In this document: positions 35,040-44,721 of the stretch, piece by piece | How positions within the stretch are numbered: the stretch's first letter is position 1 | How the letters are laid out: each line of letters opens with the position of its first letter | NCBI RefSeq assembly: GCF_014696625.1 | Contig: NZ_JACJQL010000037.1 | Coordinates: 1 to 64,000 of the forward strand | Origin: Nostoc parmelioides FACHB-3921 | Lineage (GTDB): Bacteria > Cyanobacteriota > Cyanobacteriia > Cyanobacteriales > Nostocaceae | Direction of reading: 5' to 3' | Length of the DNA stretch: 64,000 nt | The notes under the pieces: generated by a model | Database searches by the model: none | The model's input: the letters and a program-made list of their open reading frames with translations, nothing else | What the model was told of the DNA's origin: nothing | Made by a program: the position numbers and the translations under genes

Positions 35040-35795
35040 TCATGAGTTTTTGAGCGCTTTTTCAAATATCATTAGGTGTTGCTGTGGTAAGAAATTATTA
35101 GTTTCTCGCCACGTTAATCCAACAGCAGCCATTTCTTGACGGACTTGCTTTTGCGTCATCTTATGCAGACGCTTAATCATGATAAATGGATTTTCGCCTC
35201 GATACTCCACCAGTACAACTTTACCGCCTGGTTTCAGGGCTTTGACTATTCCTTGCATCACTTCCTGGGGATATTCAAACTCATGGTAAGCATCCACCAT
35301 CAGTGCTAAGTCTACACTTGCTGGTGGAAGATTTGGATTATTGGCAGTTGCCAAAATAGGCTCAATATTGGCGATATTTTTCTCTTGTTTGAAAAACTCC
35401 AGAATTTCCAACATTTCTGGCTGAATATCCACAGCAAAAACCTTACCAGTTGTTAGTAAAGGGGCAATTTGCAAACTAATATAGCCAGTACCAGCACCAA
35501 TGTCTGCGACAACATCATCAGGTTTTAAATTTAAGGCATTAATTAATTTACTAGGCTGTTCTTCCGCTTCACGGCTTGGTCTTTCCAGCCAACCTGCGCC
35601 TGTGTGTCCCATGAATTTGGCAATTTCTCGCCCCATGTAGTATTTACCAATACCATCTGGGCTGTGGATAGACCTTTGTTCATAAACACTGGAAGTTGTG
35701 GGACTCGCTATTGCTACGCCTGTACCATCCAGTAGCCAACATCCTCCAATCAACCAAATAATTACAATTAAATGCCAAATTCTATAAATCATCAT
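35040..35795 (-). CDS. SAM-dependent methyltransferase with N-terminal export signal
   Basis: A class I methyltransferase, 251 residues. Motif I VADIGAGTGYISLQIA lies near residue 95, the acidic loop AVDIQPEML near 120, and the post-I motif DLALMVDAYHEFEYP near 165. The N-terminus (residues about 5-30) is strongly hydrophobic, with GGCWLLDG suggesting a lipoprotein-type or membrane-anchored protein, which is uncommon for a SAM enzyme. GKYYMGREIAKFMGHTGAGWLERP marks a family common in cyanobacteria with unknown substrate. It starts 8 nt after the stop of the metallophosphoesterase gene, so they form an operon. Confidence 0.83.
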   Translation of the reverse strand: MMIYRIWHLIVIIWLIGGCWLLDGTGVAIASPTTSSVYEQRSIHSPDGIGKYYMGREIAKFMGHTGAGWLERPSREAEEQPSKLINALNLKPDDVVADIGAGTGYISLQIAPLLTTGKVFAVDIQPEMLEILEFFKQEKNIANIEPILATANNPNLPPASVDLALMVDAYHEFEYPQEVMQGIVKALKPGGKVVLVEYRGENPFIMIKRLHKMTQKQVRQEMAAVGLTWRETNNFLPQQHLMIFEKALKNS

Positions 35796-35803
35796 AGTTC
35801 TTG

Positions 35804-37372
35804 TTAAATCACAAAAGACTCCAACTCACGCTGATTCCACAGTCCATCAACCCGTTCTGCGACCAAGGGTCTGACAATAAATTTAGGCGGATTACCATCT
35901 TGAACATCAATTCGTACACCAGAGTAGGAAAGGCACTTTTGGAGGTTTTGTTCACTCCGTCCCACATACAACCGCGAGTCTGCAACTTTCCGCAAAGAAT
36001 GACCAGGAACATCGCTAAAAATCTCCATTAACTCTGTCCCCTCTGGTCGCTGACGACGGGGACGGCGACCACTACCACCAGAGATAATACAATTGAGGTT
36101 TGAGTCTGCATAGCCTGTATCAGTTGTGCGGAGATATTCTAAACAGTGGGCATGACCGTTAAATATTAAATCAACTATGGGGCGTTCTTTCACCAAAGCG
36201 CCGAGAGTTTCCGCCACTTGGTCGAATACCCAGCGCAGACGATGACGCACCGCCAAAGTTTGGGCTTGATTCCACTTGGTTGCTTCTGTAACGTATGGTG
36301 GATGGTGGAAAAATAAGATTCTTCCCCGGACTTCCTTGGTATTCCAAGATTCGATTAAGCGATTTCGTAACCATTCCAGTTGTTCAAAATCGATATTTAC
36401 TGTGTCGTGAGATGCGAGTTGCTTCTCGATGTCGAGTTTGATTTCATTGATTTGGTCTAACTTGGCGCTGAGGTCGTCGAGTTGTTCCGCATCATCTGGT
36501 TGATCTGGATTGAGACGATCGCACTCTGCTAAAATTTGTAGTTCTTCTTGGTCTATTTCTTGGCGACGCTTTTGCAATTCCCGGCGGTAAATGTCTCCGG
36601 CTTGGGTTGTGGGTAGAGGTGACGGTGTATTCCAAGTATTAGAATCAAGGGCAAAAAAATCTATCCCACCATAACGAAAACTGTAATAACGGTTAGGTAC
36701 ACGGGTGAAATTTCCCGGTACATAACGTAGACAGCGATTAGTATCAGTTTTGGCGGTGTAGTGTAAATCTAAATGACGATGTAAGTCTTCTGGTGTAATG
36801 GTTGCTAGATAATCAATAAAGGCTCGTGAGTAAGCATCCCCTTGGTTAGAACCGTGCCAACCAATTTCAAAATCCTTATACCGTAGCATCCGCCGCAACT
36901 GTAAAGTACTACCAGTCAACAAGCGATACATCAAAGGCACATCATAATAATCATGATTGCCCAGAACAGGTAAAAACGGTAGATTAAAAGTCATGCGATC
37001 GTAAGCAATGTTTTGGGGATGCTCACCACCCACTAAAAACTCCCGGTAAGGTTCGATAAAGTTTGCTGGGTAATACTCATGGGAACCCACCACATAAATT
37101 ACATCGCCCGTGTGCAGCACAAAACGGCATTCATCCTTGTGAGATAGCATTAGTTCTGCAACTTGTCTTTGGGGATGATGTCCGTAATGAGACTTTGTAC
37201 CACTATCCCCAATCACCATAAACGAAAATTCCGGGTTATCATCCCGGCCATCGTCTATTACCATACTCGTTTGGTCAATTCCCCGTTGCACAATACTAGG
37301 GTGCTTCCACCGCACCCTCTCTTTCATCTTTTGAATTTTTACAGGAATCGACGGTTCGGAAATCAGTTTCAT
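35804..37372 (-). CDS. Calcineurin-type metallophosphoesterase
   Basis: A 522-residue cytoplasmic phosphoesterase. The five metal motifs are visible: VIGDSGTKSHYG near 50, HTGDVIYV near 90, GNHDYYD near 138, FFHHPPYV near 350 and NGHAHCLEY near 400. A helical, charge-rich insert (about 270-325, QKRRQEIDQEELQILAE) lies between motifs III and IV. The C-terminal 80 residues are specific to this cyanobacterial type. Its substrate is unknown. It is the first gene of a pair with the methyltransferase and is preceded by the 37409-37507 repeat. Confidence 0.85.
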   Translation of the reverse strand: MKLISEPSIPVKIQKMKERVRWKHPSIVQRGIDQTSMVIDDGRDDNPEFSFMVIGDSGTKSHYGHHPQRQVAELMLSHKDECRFVLHTGDVIYVVGSHEYYPANFIEPYREFLVGGEHPQNIAYDRMTFNLPFLPVLGNHDYYDVPLMYRLLTGSTLQLRRMLRYKDFEIGWHGSNQGDAYSRAFIDYLATITPEDLHRHLDLHYTAKTDTNRCLRYVPGNFTRVPNRYYSFRYGGIDFFALDSNTWNTPSPLPTTQAGDIYRRELQKRRQEIDQEELQILAECDRLNPDQPDDAEQLDDLSAKLDQINEIKLDIEKQLASHDTVNIDFEQLEWLRNRLIESWNTKEVRGRILFFHHPPYVTEATKWNQAQTLAVRHRLRWVFDQVAETLGALVKERPIVDLIFNGHAHCLEYLRTTDTGYADSNLNCIISGGSGRRPRRQRPEGTELMEIFSDVPGHSLRKVADSRLYVGRSEQNLQKCLSYSGVRIDVQDGNPPKFIVRPLVAERVDGLWNQRELESFVI

Positions 37373-37408
37373 ACTTCAGTACCACTTTACATAAATTATT
37401 AACTTTTT

Positions 37409-37507
37409 CAACGCAAAGTGGCGCTGAGGTAGGCGCAGAGGTATGCAGAGTAAAGTCTATCTCCCTCAGCGTACCTCCGCGCTCCCCTCAGCGTACCTCT
37501 GCGTTTA
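37409..37507. repeat. Dispersed inverted repeat with GCGCTGAGG/CCTCAGCG units
   Basis: AACGCAAAG..GCGCTGAGGTAGGCGCAGAGGTA on the left is answered by CTCAGCGTACCTCCGCG and CTCAGCGTACCTCTGCGTTT on the right. GCAGAGGTA/TACCTCTGC pair exactly, and the ends AACGCA/TGCGTT also pair. The right half holds two copies of CTCAGCGTACCTC. This is a Nostoc-type intergenic repeat between two genes on the same strand. Confidence 0.65.
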
Positions 37508-37523
37508 AAAGGATTATCTCTCT

Positions 37524-39338
37524 CTACTGATAACCCGCCGCCTGCAACAGAAACAGCCTGGCATAATGTCCGCCATCCGCCAGCAACTCCTCATGAGTCC
37601 CCTGCTCTACCACTTCCCCATTTTCAATCACCAAAATTTTGTCAGCCATCCTCACAGTCGAAAAACGGTGGGAAATCAAGAATACCATTTGATTTTGAGT
37701 CACAGTACGAAAATGATTGAAAATCTCAAACTCAGCTTGTGCATCAATTGCCGATGTGGGTTCATCTAAAACTAAAATATCCGCCTGAGTCCGCATAAAT
37801 GCACGAGCTAGAGCGATTTTCTGCCATTGTCCGCCAGATAATTCTTGTCCTCCCTTGAACCAGCGTCCAAGCTGTGTCTGAAAGCTTTGGGGTAATGTCT
37901 CAATAAACTGTTGCGCCATACCTTTTTGAGCAGCTACTTGCCAACGCCTGTTATCGTCCAGATTTTCCACATCCCCCACACCAATATTCTCACCCACAGT
38001 AAATTGATAGCGGACGAAATTTTGGAAAATTACCCCAATCCGACGGCGCAATATATCCACATCCCATTTTTGTAAGTCCACACCATCTAATAAAATTCTT
38101 CCAGAATCTGGTGTGTAAAGTCGTGTGAGTAGTTTGATTAAAGTCGTTTTGCCAGAACCATTTTCACCGACAATAGCTAATTTTTCCCCAGGTTTTAAAT
38201 GCAGAGAAATATTAGTTAATGCAGGCTGAGAACTACCAGGATAGGTAAAAGATACATTCTGAAAACGAATCCCATCTTCAGGATTGATTCCTTGAGTTAC
38301 ATTACCCCAAGGTTGGGTGACTTTCTCTTCTAAAAAGTCGTAAAGGTTAGAAAGATATAAGTTATCCTCATACATTCCACCAATGGAGGTGAGAGCATTG
38401 GCAAAAGTAGACTGTCCTTGACGGAAAACAGTGAGATACATTGTCATATCTCCCAAGGAAATCTTACCTAAAACCGCTTCTATGACAATCCAAGCGTAGG
38501 CGATGTAAAAAGCCGTCGTACTCACCAAACTCAGGAGATATCCCCACACTCCCCGGCGTACTGTTAAATCTCGGTCTTCGCTATAGAGTTGATTGAATAC
38601 GTTACGGTATCTTCCCAATAGCATCTCGCCTAACTGGTAGAGTTTAACTTCAGTGACAAAGTCTTCTCTAGCTAGTAAATTTTCCAGATAATGCTGCTGG
38701 CGGGTTTCTGGCGCACGCCAACTAAATAAACGAAAGGCTTCCCCAGCAAATCTAGTTTCGGCGATGAATGCGGGCATTGCTGCCAAAATTAGGGCAACTA
38801 CAGCCCAAAGAGAGAAATTCACGAGCAAAATGCCATATGTAACTAGAGAAAGGGCATTCTGCACTAAACCAAAGGTGCGGTTAACTAAAGAAAGGGGGCG
38901 AATGGATGCTTCTCTTCGAGCGTTGGTGATTTTGTCATAGAACTCTGAATTTTCAAAATGAGTGAGGTCAAGGGTCAAGGCTTTCTCTAAGATGAGGACA
39001 TTGACTCGCTGACCAAGTAACACCCGCAGTAATGATTGACAAATAGTCAACCCTCTTTGACTACCTGCCAGTAAAGCTACAGCGATCGCCTCTAAACCCA
39101 CATATAATAATGGTTGAGAAAGATTGGCGTTGGCTTGGGATGACAAAACCACCGCATCCACAATTAACTTACCAATATAGGCGATCGCCGCAGGTAACAA
39201 ACCAGCCACTAAAGTTAAAGTAGCCAGAATGATAGTCATAGTGTGGCTAGTAGTCCACACCAAATATATTGCCCTGCCACTATAACGGAAAACTGCCAGT
39301 GATTGGCGCAGGGGGTTCCGTCGCTTTTTACTCTTCAT
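37524..39338 (-). CDS. ABC transporter, fused permease and ATPase (exporter half)
   Basis: A 604-residue half-transporter of the MsbA/ABCB type that would work as a homodimer. Residues 1-330 hold six membrane helices. The ATPase has Walker A VGENGSGKTTLIKLL near 395, the Q-loop VIFQNFVRYQFTV, the signature LSGGQWQKIALARA near 500, Walker B ILVLDEPTSAID and the H-loop FLISHRFSTV. All are intact. The cargo (lipid, peptide or polysaccharide precursor) is not shown by context. It starts 46 nt downstream of the hemW stop and may share its transcript. Confidence 0.9.
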   Translation of the reverse strand: MKSKKRRNPLRQSLAVFRYSGRAIYLVWTTSHTMTIILATLTLVAGLLPAAIAYIGKLIVDAVVLSSQANANLSQPLLYVGLEAIAVALLAGSQRGLTICQSLLRVLLGQRVNVLILEKALTLDLTHFENSEFYDKITNARREASIRPLSLVNRTFGLVQNALSLVTYGILLVNFSLWAVVALILAAMPAFIAETRFAGEAFRLFSWRAPETRQQHYLENLLAREDFVTEVKLYQLGEMLLGRYRNVFNQLYSEDRDLTVRRGVWGYLLSLVSTTAFYIAYAWIVIEAVLGKISLGDMTMYLTVFRQGQSTFANALTSIGGMYEDNLYLSNLYDFLEEKVTQPWGNVTQGINPEDGIRFQNVSFTYPGSSQPALTNISLHLKPGEKLAIVGENGSGKTTLIKLLTRLYTPDSGRILLDGVDLQKWDVDILRRRIGVIFQNFVRYQFTVGENIGVGDVENLDDNRRWQVAAQKGMAQQFIETLPQSFQTQLGRWFKGGQELSGGQWQKIALARAFMRTQADILVLDEPTSAIDAQAEFEIFNHFRTVTQNQMVFLISHRFSTVRMADKILVIENGEVVEQGTHEELLADGGHYARLFLLQAAGYQ

Positions 39339-39384
39339 TATTCTTTTTATAGCGCGATCTTACCCCTCTTGAGTGTTCCTACTG

Positions 39385-40575
39385 TTACCCCAACTGACTA
39401 AACAAATCGGCTAACACCACATTGGAAAATAAAAAACCATCGGGATCACTTAACCGCAACCTGTCACCCACAACTTGTACCCAACCTTGAGTAAAATAGG
39501 GTTGCAGACATTGATGCAGTTCTTGTATTTTCTCCTTGCCAAATTCCTCTGTCAGTGCTGCTAAACTCACACCATCAGCCAAGCGTAACCCCAACATCAA
39601 TGTTTCTAACAATACGTCTGCTTTTGGTGTAATTTCCCAATCAATCACACCGTGATTAGCAATCAACTCTTGCACCCATTGATAATACTCCTTTGTTTTC
39701 CGGGGACGGGTAAAGCGTTTACCTTCTACATAGCTGGCCGCACCCATACCAAAGCCGTAATAAGGACGGTTTTCCCAATACACGCGGTTATGTCTACACT
39801 GGTGTCCTGGCTGGGCGTAGTTGGAAATTTCGTAATGTTCATAACCGCCATCAGTCAAAATCCTCTGACCCATCTGATACATTTTCACCGTGGTTTCATC
39901 AGTAGGTAAGGGATTATCCCCAGGTTTGTAATAACGACCAAAAGCTGTTCCTGGCTCAATTGTCAAATCATAGATAGATATGTGGGTGGGTGCGATGTTA
40001 ACGGCTGTTTCTAGGGAATCTTGCCATTGATCTAAAGACTGATGCGGCAAGCCAGAAATTAAGTCTATGCTAAATTCGGGAATCTCGACTTGGTGAATCA
40101 AGTCTATAGCTGTAAAAATATCTTTAAGCGAGTGCGATCGCCCAGCTACTTTTAACAATTCTTCTTGAAACGCTTGTACACCTAAACTGACCCGATTTAC
40201 ACCAACACTACGATAGCCTTGGATATGTGCTAGATCAAATGTGCCTGGATCAATTTCCATAGATATTTCTGCGTCAGGCGCAATCCCAAACCGCTTATCT
40301 AGCGTTAATAGTATTTGTGCTAATTGTGCTGTAGATAACAGCGAAGGCGTACCACCGCCGAAAAATACGGTCTTGAGGGGTTGCCCAAAGGCTGGCGTAA
40401 TGGCAATTTCTTCACAGAGAACATCGACATACCCGGAGATGGTAACAGATGTTTCACCACGTTGGCGATCGCCGACAACAAATATCGGGAAGTCACAATA
40501 AAAGCACCGCCTTCTGCAAAAGGGAATATGTACATAAGCAGAACTAGCAACGCTAAGAACATTAACTTTTTGCAT
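39385..40575 (-). CDS. hemW: HemW-type radical SAM heme chaperone
   Basis: A radical SAM protein with the CX3CX2C cluster site in HIPFCRRRCFYCDF, the GGTPS motif (FFGGGTPSLLS), and the HemN-like C-terminal domain. HemW lacks the second SAM features of true coproporphyrinogen dehydrogenase HemN and delivers heme to respiratory proteins; older annotations call it oxygen-independent coproporphyrinogen oxidase. I start at the ATG at 40575 (MQKVNVLSVASSAYV); an in-frame TTG at 40587 is possible. Length about 396 is normal. Confidence 0.87.
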   Translation of the reverse strand: MQKVNVLSVASSAYVHIPFCRRRCFYCDFPIFVVGDRQRGETSVTISGYVDVLCEEIAITPAFGQPLKTVFFGGGTPSLLSTAQLAQILLTLDKRFGIAPDAEISMEIDPGTFDLAHIQGYRSVGVNRVSLGVQAFQEELLKVAGRSHSLKDIFTAIDLIHQVEIPEFSIDLISGLPHQSLDQWQDSLETAVNIAPTHISIYDLTIEPGTAFGRYYKPGDNPLPTDETTVKMYQMGQRILTDGGYEHYEISNYAQPGHQCRHNRVYWENRPYYGFGMGAASYVEGKRFTRPRKTKEYYQWVQELIANHGVIDWEITPKADVLLETLMLGLRLADGVSLAALTEEFGKEKIQELHQCLQPYFTQGWVQVVGDRLRLSDPDGFLFSNVVLADLFSQLG

Positions 40576-40827
40576 ATTTGTGAACAAGAATAAACTTAAT
40601 TAACAGAAAATTAGAAATAATGAAAATAAATAGTTTATTTACAGGTTTCTATCGTTTTTTGGCGTAACTATGACAAATCTTAAGCGAAGTGACTTTGGTT
40701 ATAATGTTTGCAGATATTGCCTGCATAAAAACCCTAGTCTAAGTCAATATAATTAGTCTCTCTTACCGATGAAATTAAAAATACTTGACTTTATCGGGTA
40801 AAACAGTCGCAGGAAAACAGCAAAATC

Positions 40828-41904
40828 ATGCTTGATGCCATTATTATTTTTTCATTCATCCTGGCAGCAGCAGGAATAGGGTTCTACAGCACCGAACTAC
40901 TGCCTAATGGTGCGTTAGATCGGGTCACGAACCTCGAAGCTTTACGCTTAACTGTTGCCGTCTTTGCCGCCATCATCGGTGGCGCTGTCGGTTTGAGTTT
41001 CCAAACGACCTATCGTCGCTTAGAAGCCCAAGTCCGCGAATTGCCACTGGAAGTAATTTTAACGCGTGCCATTGGCTTAGTGATTGGATTATTGCTAGCA
41101 AACTTAATGCTGGCTCCGCTATTTTTGCTACCTATTCCCACGGATTTTAGTTTTATTAAACCACTGGTGGCGGTGGTTGGTAGTATTATTCTCTCCGTCA
41201 CGGGGATGAATTTAGCTGATACCCACGGACGCGGCTTATTGAGATTCATTAACCCCAACACAGTGGAAACAATGGTGGCGGAAGGGACATTAAAACCCGC
41301 CAATACTAAAGTTTTAGACACTAGTTGTATTATCGACGGTCGGATTGAGGCACTGCTAGAAACCGGATTTCTGGAAGGGCAAATTATCGTGCCACAGTTT
41401 GTCTTGCTGGAACTACAACAAGTAGCGGATGCCAGCAAAGACCAAAAGCGAGTGAGAGGAAGACGCGGACTCGAAATTCTCAATCGTATTAAGGAAGCCT
41501 ACCCAGACCGCATTCTGATTAATCCATCAGATTACGAAGATATTGCAACAGTTGATGCCAAATTAGTTAAGTTTGCACAAGAAATCAACGGCACACTACT
41601 CACCAACGATTACAACTTATCCAAAGTCGCCAGCGTGCAGAAAGTGCCGGTGTTAAATGTGAACGACCTAGTAAATGCAGTCCGTCCTAGCTATTTACCT
41701 GGGGACAACCTTGACCTAAAAATTCTCAAGGAAGGTAAAGAACCGACTCAAGGAATTGGCTACTTAGACGATGGCACAATGGTTGTTGTGGAAGAAGGTA
41801 GAGGTTATGTAGGTGGTGAACTGCGGGTAGTAGTTACTAGTGCGTTGCAAACCTCAGCCGGGAGAATGATTTTTGCTAAACCCCAAGCTTCAGCATTGGC
41901 GTGA
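40828..41904 (+). CDS. PIN/TRAM-domain membrane protein (YacL-like)
   Basis: A 358-residue protein with four membrane helices in the first 140 residues (about 2-22, 38-55, 82-107, 112-133). A PIN nuclease domain follows (about 165-285): acidic residues in LDTSCIIDGRI, FVLLELQQVAD and LLTNDYNLSKVA. A C-terminal TRAM domain (about 295-350, GKEPTQGIGYLDDGTMVVVEEG) comes last. This is the YacL/ycf-type family widespread in cyanobacteria and Firmicutes, thought to be a membrane-bound RNase. A small zinc-ribbon gene begins 5 nt after its stop codon. Confidence 0.88.
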   Translation: MLDAIIIFSFILAAAGIGFYSTELLPNGALDRVTNLEALRLTVAVFAAIIGGAVGLSFQTTYRRLEAQVRELPLEVILTRAIGLVIGLLLANLMLAPLFLLPIPTDFSFIKPLVAVVGSIILSVTGMNLADTHGRGLLRFINPNTVETMVAEGTLKPANTKVLDTSCIIDGRIEALLETGFLEGQIIVPQFVLLELQQVADASKDQKRVRGRRGLEILNRIKEAYPDRILINPSDYEDIATVDAKLVKFAQEINGTLLTNDYNLSKVASVQKVPVLNVNDLVNAVRPSYLPGDNLDLKILKEGKEPTQGIGYLDDGTMVVVEEGRGYVGGELRVVVTSALQTSAGRMIFAKPQASALA

Positions 41905-41909
41905 GGTAA

Positions 41910-42068
41910 ATGTCTGGTGCAAATAGAGTTACGATATGCAATCGGTGTAGTTTGACTGCACCGATTTTGTATTGGGTAAAATTTCCAGAAAAAGGTAATT
42001 GGATGTTCGCCTGTCAAGGATGTTGGCTTGAGGTAATTTTTGGCAAACCCATACCTGCTATCTGCTAG
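41910..42068 (+). CDS. Small zinc-ribbon protein, 52 residues
   Basis: This short frame starts ATG TCT GGT GCA and ends TAG at 42066-42068. The protein has two CxxC pairs (C10/C13 in TICNRCS and C35/C38 in ACQGCW) 22 residues apart, a classic zinc ribbon, with aromatic residues between (YWVKFP, NWMF). It begins 5 nt after the PIN-TRAM stop codon, with GAGG just upstream, so it should be cotranslated. I do not know its function; the zinc ribbon beside a putative RNase suggests an RNA- or protein-binding partner (inference). Confidence 0.7.
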   Translation: MSGANRVTICNRCSLTAPILYWVKFPEKGNWMFACQGCWLEVIFGKPIPAIC

Positions 42069-42217
42069 CTGTCCCTTATATCTTCTGACTCCCCTCTGTT
42101 TCTCCAAAGTTAAGGGACGTAGTAGGATTGTTCAGGTATGCCTAGAGATGTGACTCGTTCACAATTAGGCAACCTAAAATTAGAGCAAAAGACGATTCCT
42201 CAAACAAGCACACTCCA

Positions 42218-44650
42218 ATGCGTATTTCTTTGAACTGGCTGCGGGAACTAGTAGAGATAAAACTTAGCCCAGAAGAATTAGCCCATATTCTCACAATGGC
42301 TGGGTTTGAAGTCGAAGATATTGAAGACCGCCGCACTTGGGCAAATGGCGTTGTTGTGGGGAGAGTGCTTGAGCGTCAACCCCACCCCAACGCTGATAAG
42401 TTGAGCGTTTGCCAAGTAGATGTCGGTGCATCGGAAACTTTAAATATTGTCTGTGGCGCACCTAATGTCCGAGCCGATATTTATGTGCCTGTGGCAACTG
42501 TAGGCGCTTATTTACCTAACATTGATTTGAAAATTAAACCCGCAAAATTGCGTGGTGTTCCCTCCCAAGGGATGATTTGTTCTTTGAAAGAACTCGGTTT
42601 ACCCAGTGAGGTAGACGGTATTTATATTTTCCCCCAAGAAAACTTACCCTTGGGTAGTGACGTGCGTCCATTGTTGGGTTTGGATGATGTGATTTTAGAT
42701 GTCACCGCTACGGCTAATCGTGCAGATGCCTTAAGTATGGTGGGTATAGCGCGAGAAGTGGCTGCGTTGACTGATGCAAAATTGAGCATCCCGAAACCTG
42801 GGGAAGTATCTGTATCTGAGAGTGTGGGGAAGTTAGGTTTAAAGATTGCCGATACCCAAGCTTGTCCCGCTTATATTGGCACAGTCATTGAACAGGTAAA
42901 AATTGCTTCATCCCCTGAATGGTTACAACAGCGTTTGCGTTCGGCTGGGGTACGACCGATTAGTAATGTAGTAGATATTACTAATTATGTGTTGTTGGAA
43001 TGGGGACAACCATTACACGCCTTTGACCAAGAGCGATTAAAGGCTGTTGCCAATGCTGATAACTTAACTATTGGTGTGCGCTTTGCCAATCAGGGGGAAA
43101 CACTAAAAACCCTGGATGGGCAAACTCGCAATCTGACAACACAAAATTTATTAATTACAGCTAATGATCAACCAGTGGCTTTAGCGGGAGTTATGGGTGG
43201 TGAAGAAACCGAAGTCCACGAGGGTACACAAAGCCTAATTTTAGAAGCAGCATTATTTGATTCTGTGGCGATTCGTCGTTCTTCTCGTAGTGTGGGGTTA
43301 CGCAGCGAAGCTTCTGGTAGATACGAGCGGGGCGTAAATCGGGCAGAGTTAGAAATAGCTAATCGCCGTGCTTTATCTTTGATTAATGAATTGGCTGGTG
43401 GTGTGATTATCCATCAGGAAATTGCTGATACTCGTCCCGATCCTACTACTTGGAGTCGTTCGATCGCACTACGTTTAGACCGGGTGAATGAAGTACTCGG
43501 CCCCATCAACGTGGGAGAAACTGGAGAACTGGAAGCCAAAGATGTAGAACGTACCTTGACTGCATTGGGATGTCAGTTAACCCCAGCCGGAGAAGGGATT
43601 TGGAATGTTTCTGTCCCCTCCTATCGTTACCGCGATTTAGAACGGGAGATTGATTTAATTGAGGAAGTTGCCCGTCTCTACGGTTATGATAATTTCTGTG
43701 ATACCTTACCAGACAAAGCAGAAGCTGGTTATTTACCTGTAGATCAAGAACTGGTACGCAAGTTACGCGCTGCGCTGCGGGCGGAAGGTTTAACAGAATT
43801 AATTCATTACTCCTTAGTGAAACCAGGGGAAGATAGGCAAATAGTCTTGAGTAATCCCTTATTTGTTGAATATTCAGCCTTGCGAACTGATTTACTCGCT
43901 GGCTTAATTGACGCTTTCCAATACAACCTAGAACAAGGGAATGGTTCCCTGAACGGTTTTGAAATTGGGCGGATTTTCTGGCAAGAAGAAGATGGGTTAC
44001 AAGAAAAAGATGCGATCGCTGGCATCATAGGAGGAGATACAAGCCTGGGCAAATGGTCAAAAGGTAGTAAAGACCAACCTCTGACTTGGTTTGAAGCCAA
44101 GGGCATTCTAGAAAGCGTATTTCAGCAACTCGGCATCCTGGTAGAATATCAGCCTGATTGTCGTGACGAACGTTTACACCCAGGACGCACCGCCTCATTA
44201 TGGATTGGTGGTAATAGATTAGGTATTTTTGGACAACTCCACCCCCAACTACGGCGTGACAAAGACTTACCAGAATCAGTCTACGTGTTCCAACTAGATT
44301 TGGATGTGTTGTTGGATGCTTTAGATAAAGATGAAATTCTTGTACCTACATTCAAACCTTACTCCACATATCCCGCAAGCGATCGCGATATTGCCTTTTT
44401 TGCACCTGTAAAAATCTCCGTCTCGGAAATCGAAAAAGCCATTAACAAGGCCGGTAAAGGTTTACTGGAGTCGGTAGAACTGTTTGATGAATATCGCGGT
44501 GAGAACGTACCCCAAGGTCAACGGAGTTTAGCATTTAGAATAGTCTACCGGGCAAGCGATCGTACCCTCACAGATAACGAGGTTGAACCAGTACACAACA
44601 AAGTCCGGGAAGCTTTGGTAGAGAAATTCGGTGTAAACCTCCGCAGTTAA
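42218..44650 (+). CDS. pheT: Phenylalanyl-tRNA synthetase beta subunit
   Basis: Beta chain of the alpha2-beta2 enzyme that charges tRNA-Phe, 810 residues. Domains in order: an N-terminal helix-turn piece, the EMAP/tRNA-binding OB fold (about 40-150, GRVLERQPHPNADKLSVCQVD), B3/B4 editing domain (about 215-400), B5 (about 405-490), the catalytic-like core (about 500-690) and the C-terminal FDX-ACB anticodon-binding domain (about 715-808, YSTYPASDRDIAFF). Length is normal. The alpha subunit is not adjacent. A perfect 13-bp hairpin follows the stop codon. Confidence 0.97.
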   Translation: MRISLNWLRELVEIKLSPEELAHILTMAGFEVEDIEDRRTWANGVVVGRVLERQPHPNADKLSVCQVDVGASETLNIVCGAPNVRADIYVPVATVGAYLPNIDLKIKPAKLRGVPSQGMICSLKELGLPSEVDGIYIFPQENLPLGSDVRPLLGLDDVILDVTATANRADALSMVGIAREVAALTDAKLSIPKPGEVSVSESVGKLGLKIADTQACPAYIGTVIEQVKIASSPEWLQQRLRSAGVRPISNVVDITNYVLLEWGQPLHAFDQERLKAVANADNLTIGVRFANQGETLKTLDGQTRNLTTQNLLITANDQPVALAGVMGGEETEVHEGTQSLILEAALFDSVAIRRSSRSVGLRSEASGRYERGVNRAELEIANRRALSLINELAGGVIIHQEIADTRPDPTTWSRSIALRLDRVNEVLGPINVGETGELEAKDVERTLTALGCQLTPAGEGIWNVSVPSYRYRDLEREIDLIEEVARLYGYDNFCDTLPDKAEAGYLPVDQELVRKLRAALRAEGLTELIHYSLVKPGEDRQIVLSNPLFVEYSALRTDLLAGLIDAFQYNLEQGNGSLNGFEIGRIFWQEEDGLQEKDAIAGIIGGDTSLGKWSKGSKDQPLTWFEAKGILESVFQQLGILVEYQPDCRDERLHPGRTASLWIGGNRLGIFGQLHPQLRRDKDLPESVYVFQLDLDVLLDALDKDEILVPTFKPYSTYPASDRDIAFFAPVKISVSEIEKAINKAGKGLLESVELFDEYRGENVPQGQRSLAFRIVYRASDRTLTDNEVEPVHNKVREALVEKFGVNLRS

Positions 44651-44656
44651 CTAAAC

Positions 44657-44691
44657 ATAAGTGATGAGTGATGCGTCAACTCATCACTTAT
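44657..44691 (+). terminator. 13-bp perfect hairpin after pheT
   Basis: ATAAGTGATGAGT (44657-44669) and ACTCATCACTTAT (44679-44691) pair without mismatch around a 9-nt loop, 7 nt after the pheT stop codon. There is no T-run, so it may be a transcript-end stabiliser and not a classic intrinsic terminator. Confidence 0.7.
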
Positions 44692-44721
44692 GATTAATTG
44701 TGAATTTTGAATTGAATCACT

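Noticed and set aside
37524..39338. Reading the ABC exporter as HetC or a heterocyst-specific pump
   Set aside because: It lacks the N-terminal peptidase or cyclic-nucleotide domains of HetC-like proteins, and the context gives no heterocyst link.
39385..40575. Naming the radical SAM protein hemN (coproporphyrinogen dehydrogenase)
   Set aside because: The N-terminus and length fit the HemW group, which lacks the residues for the second SAM molecule.
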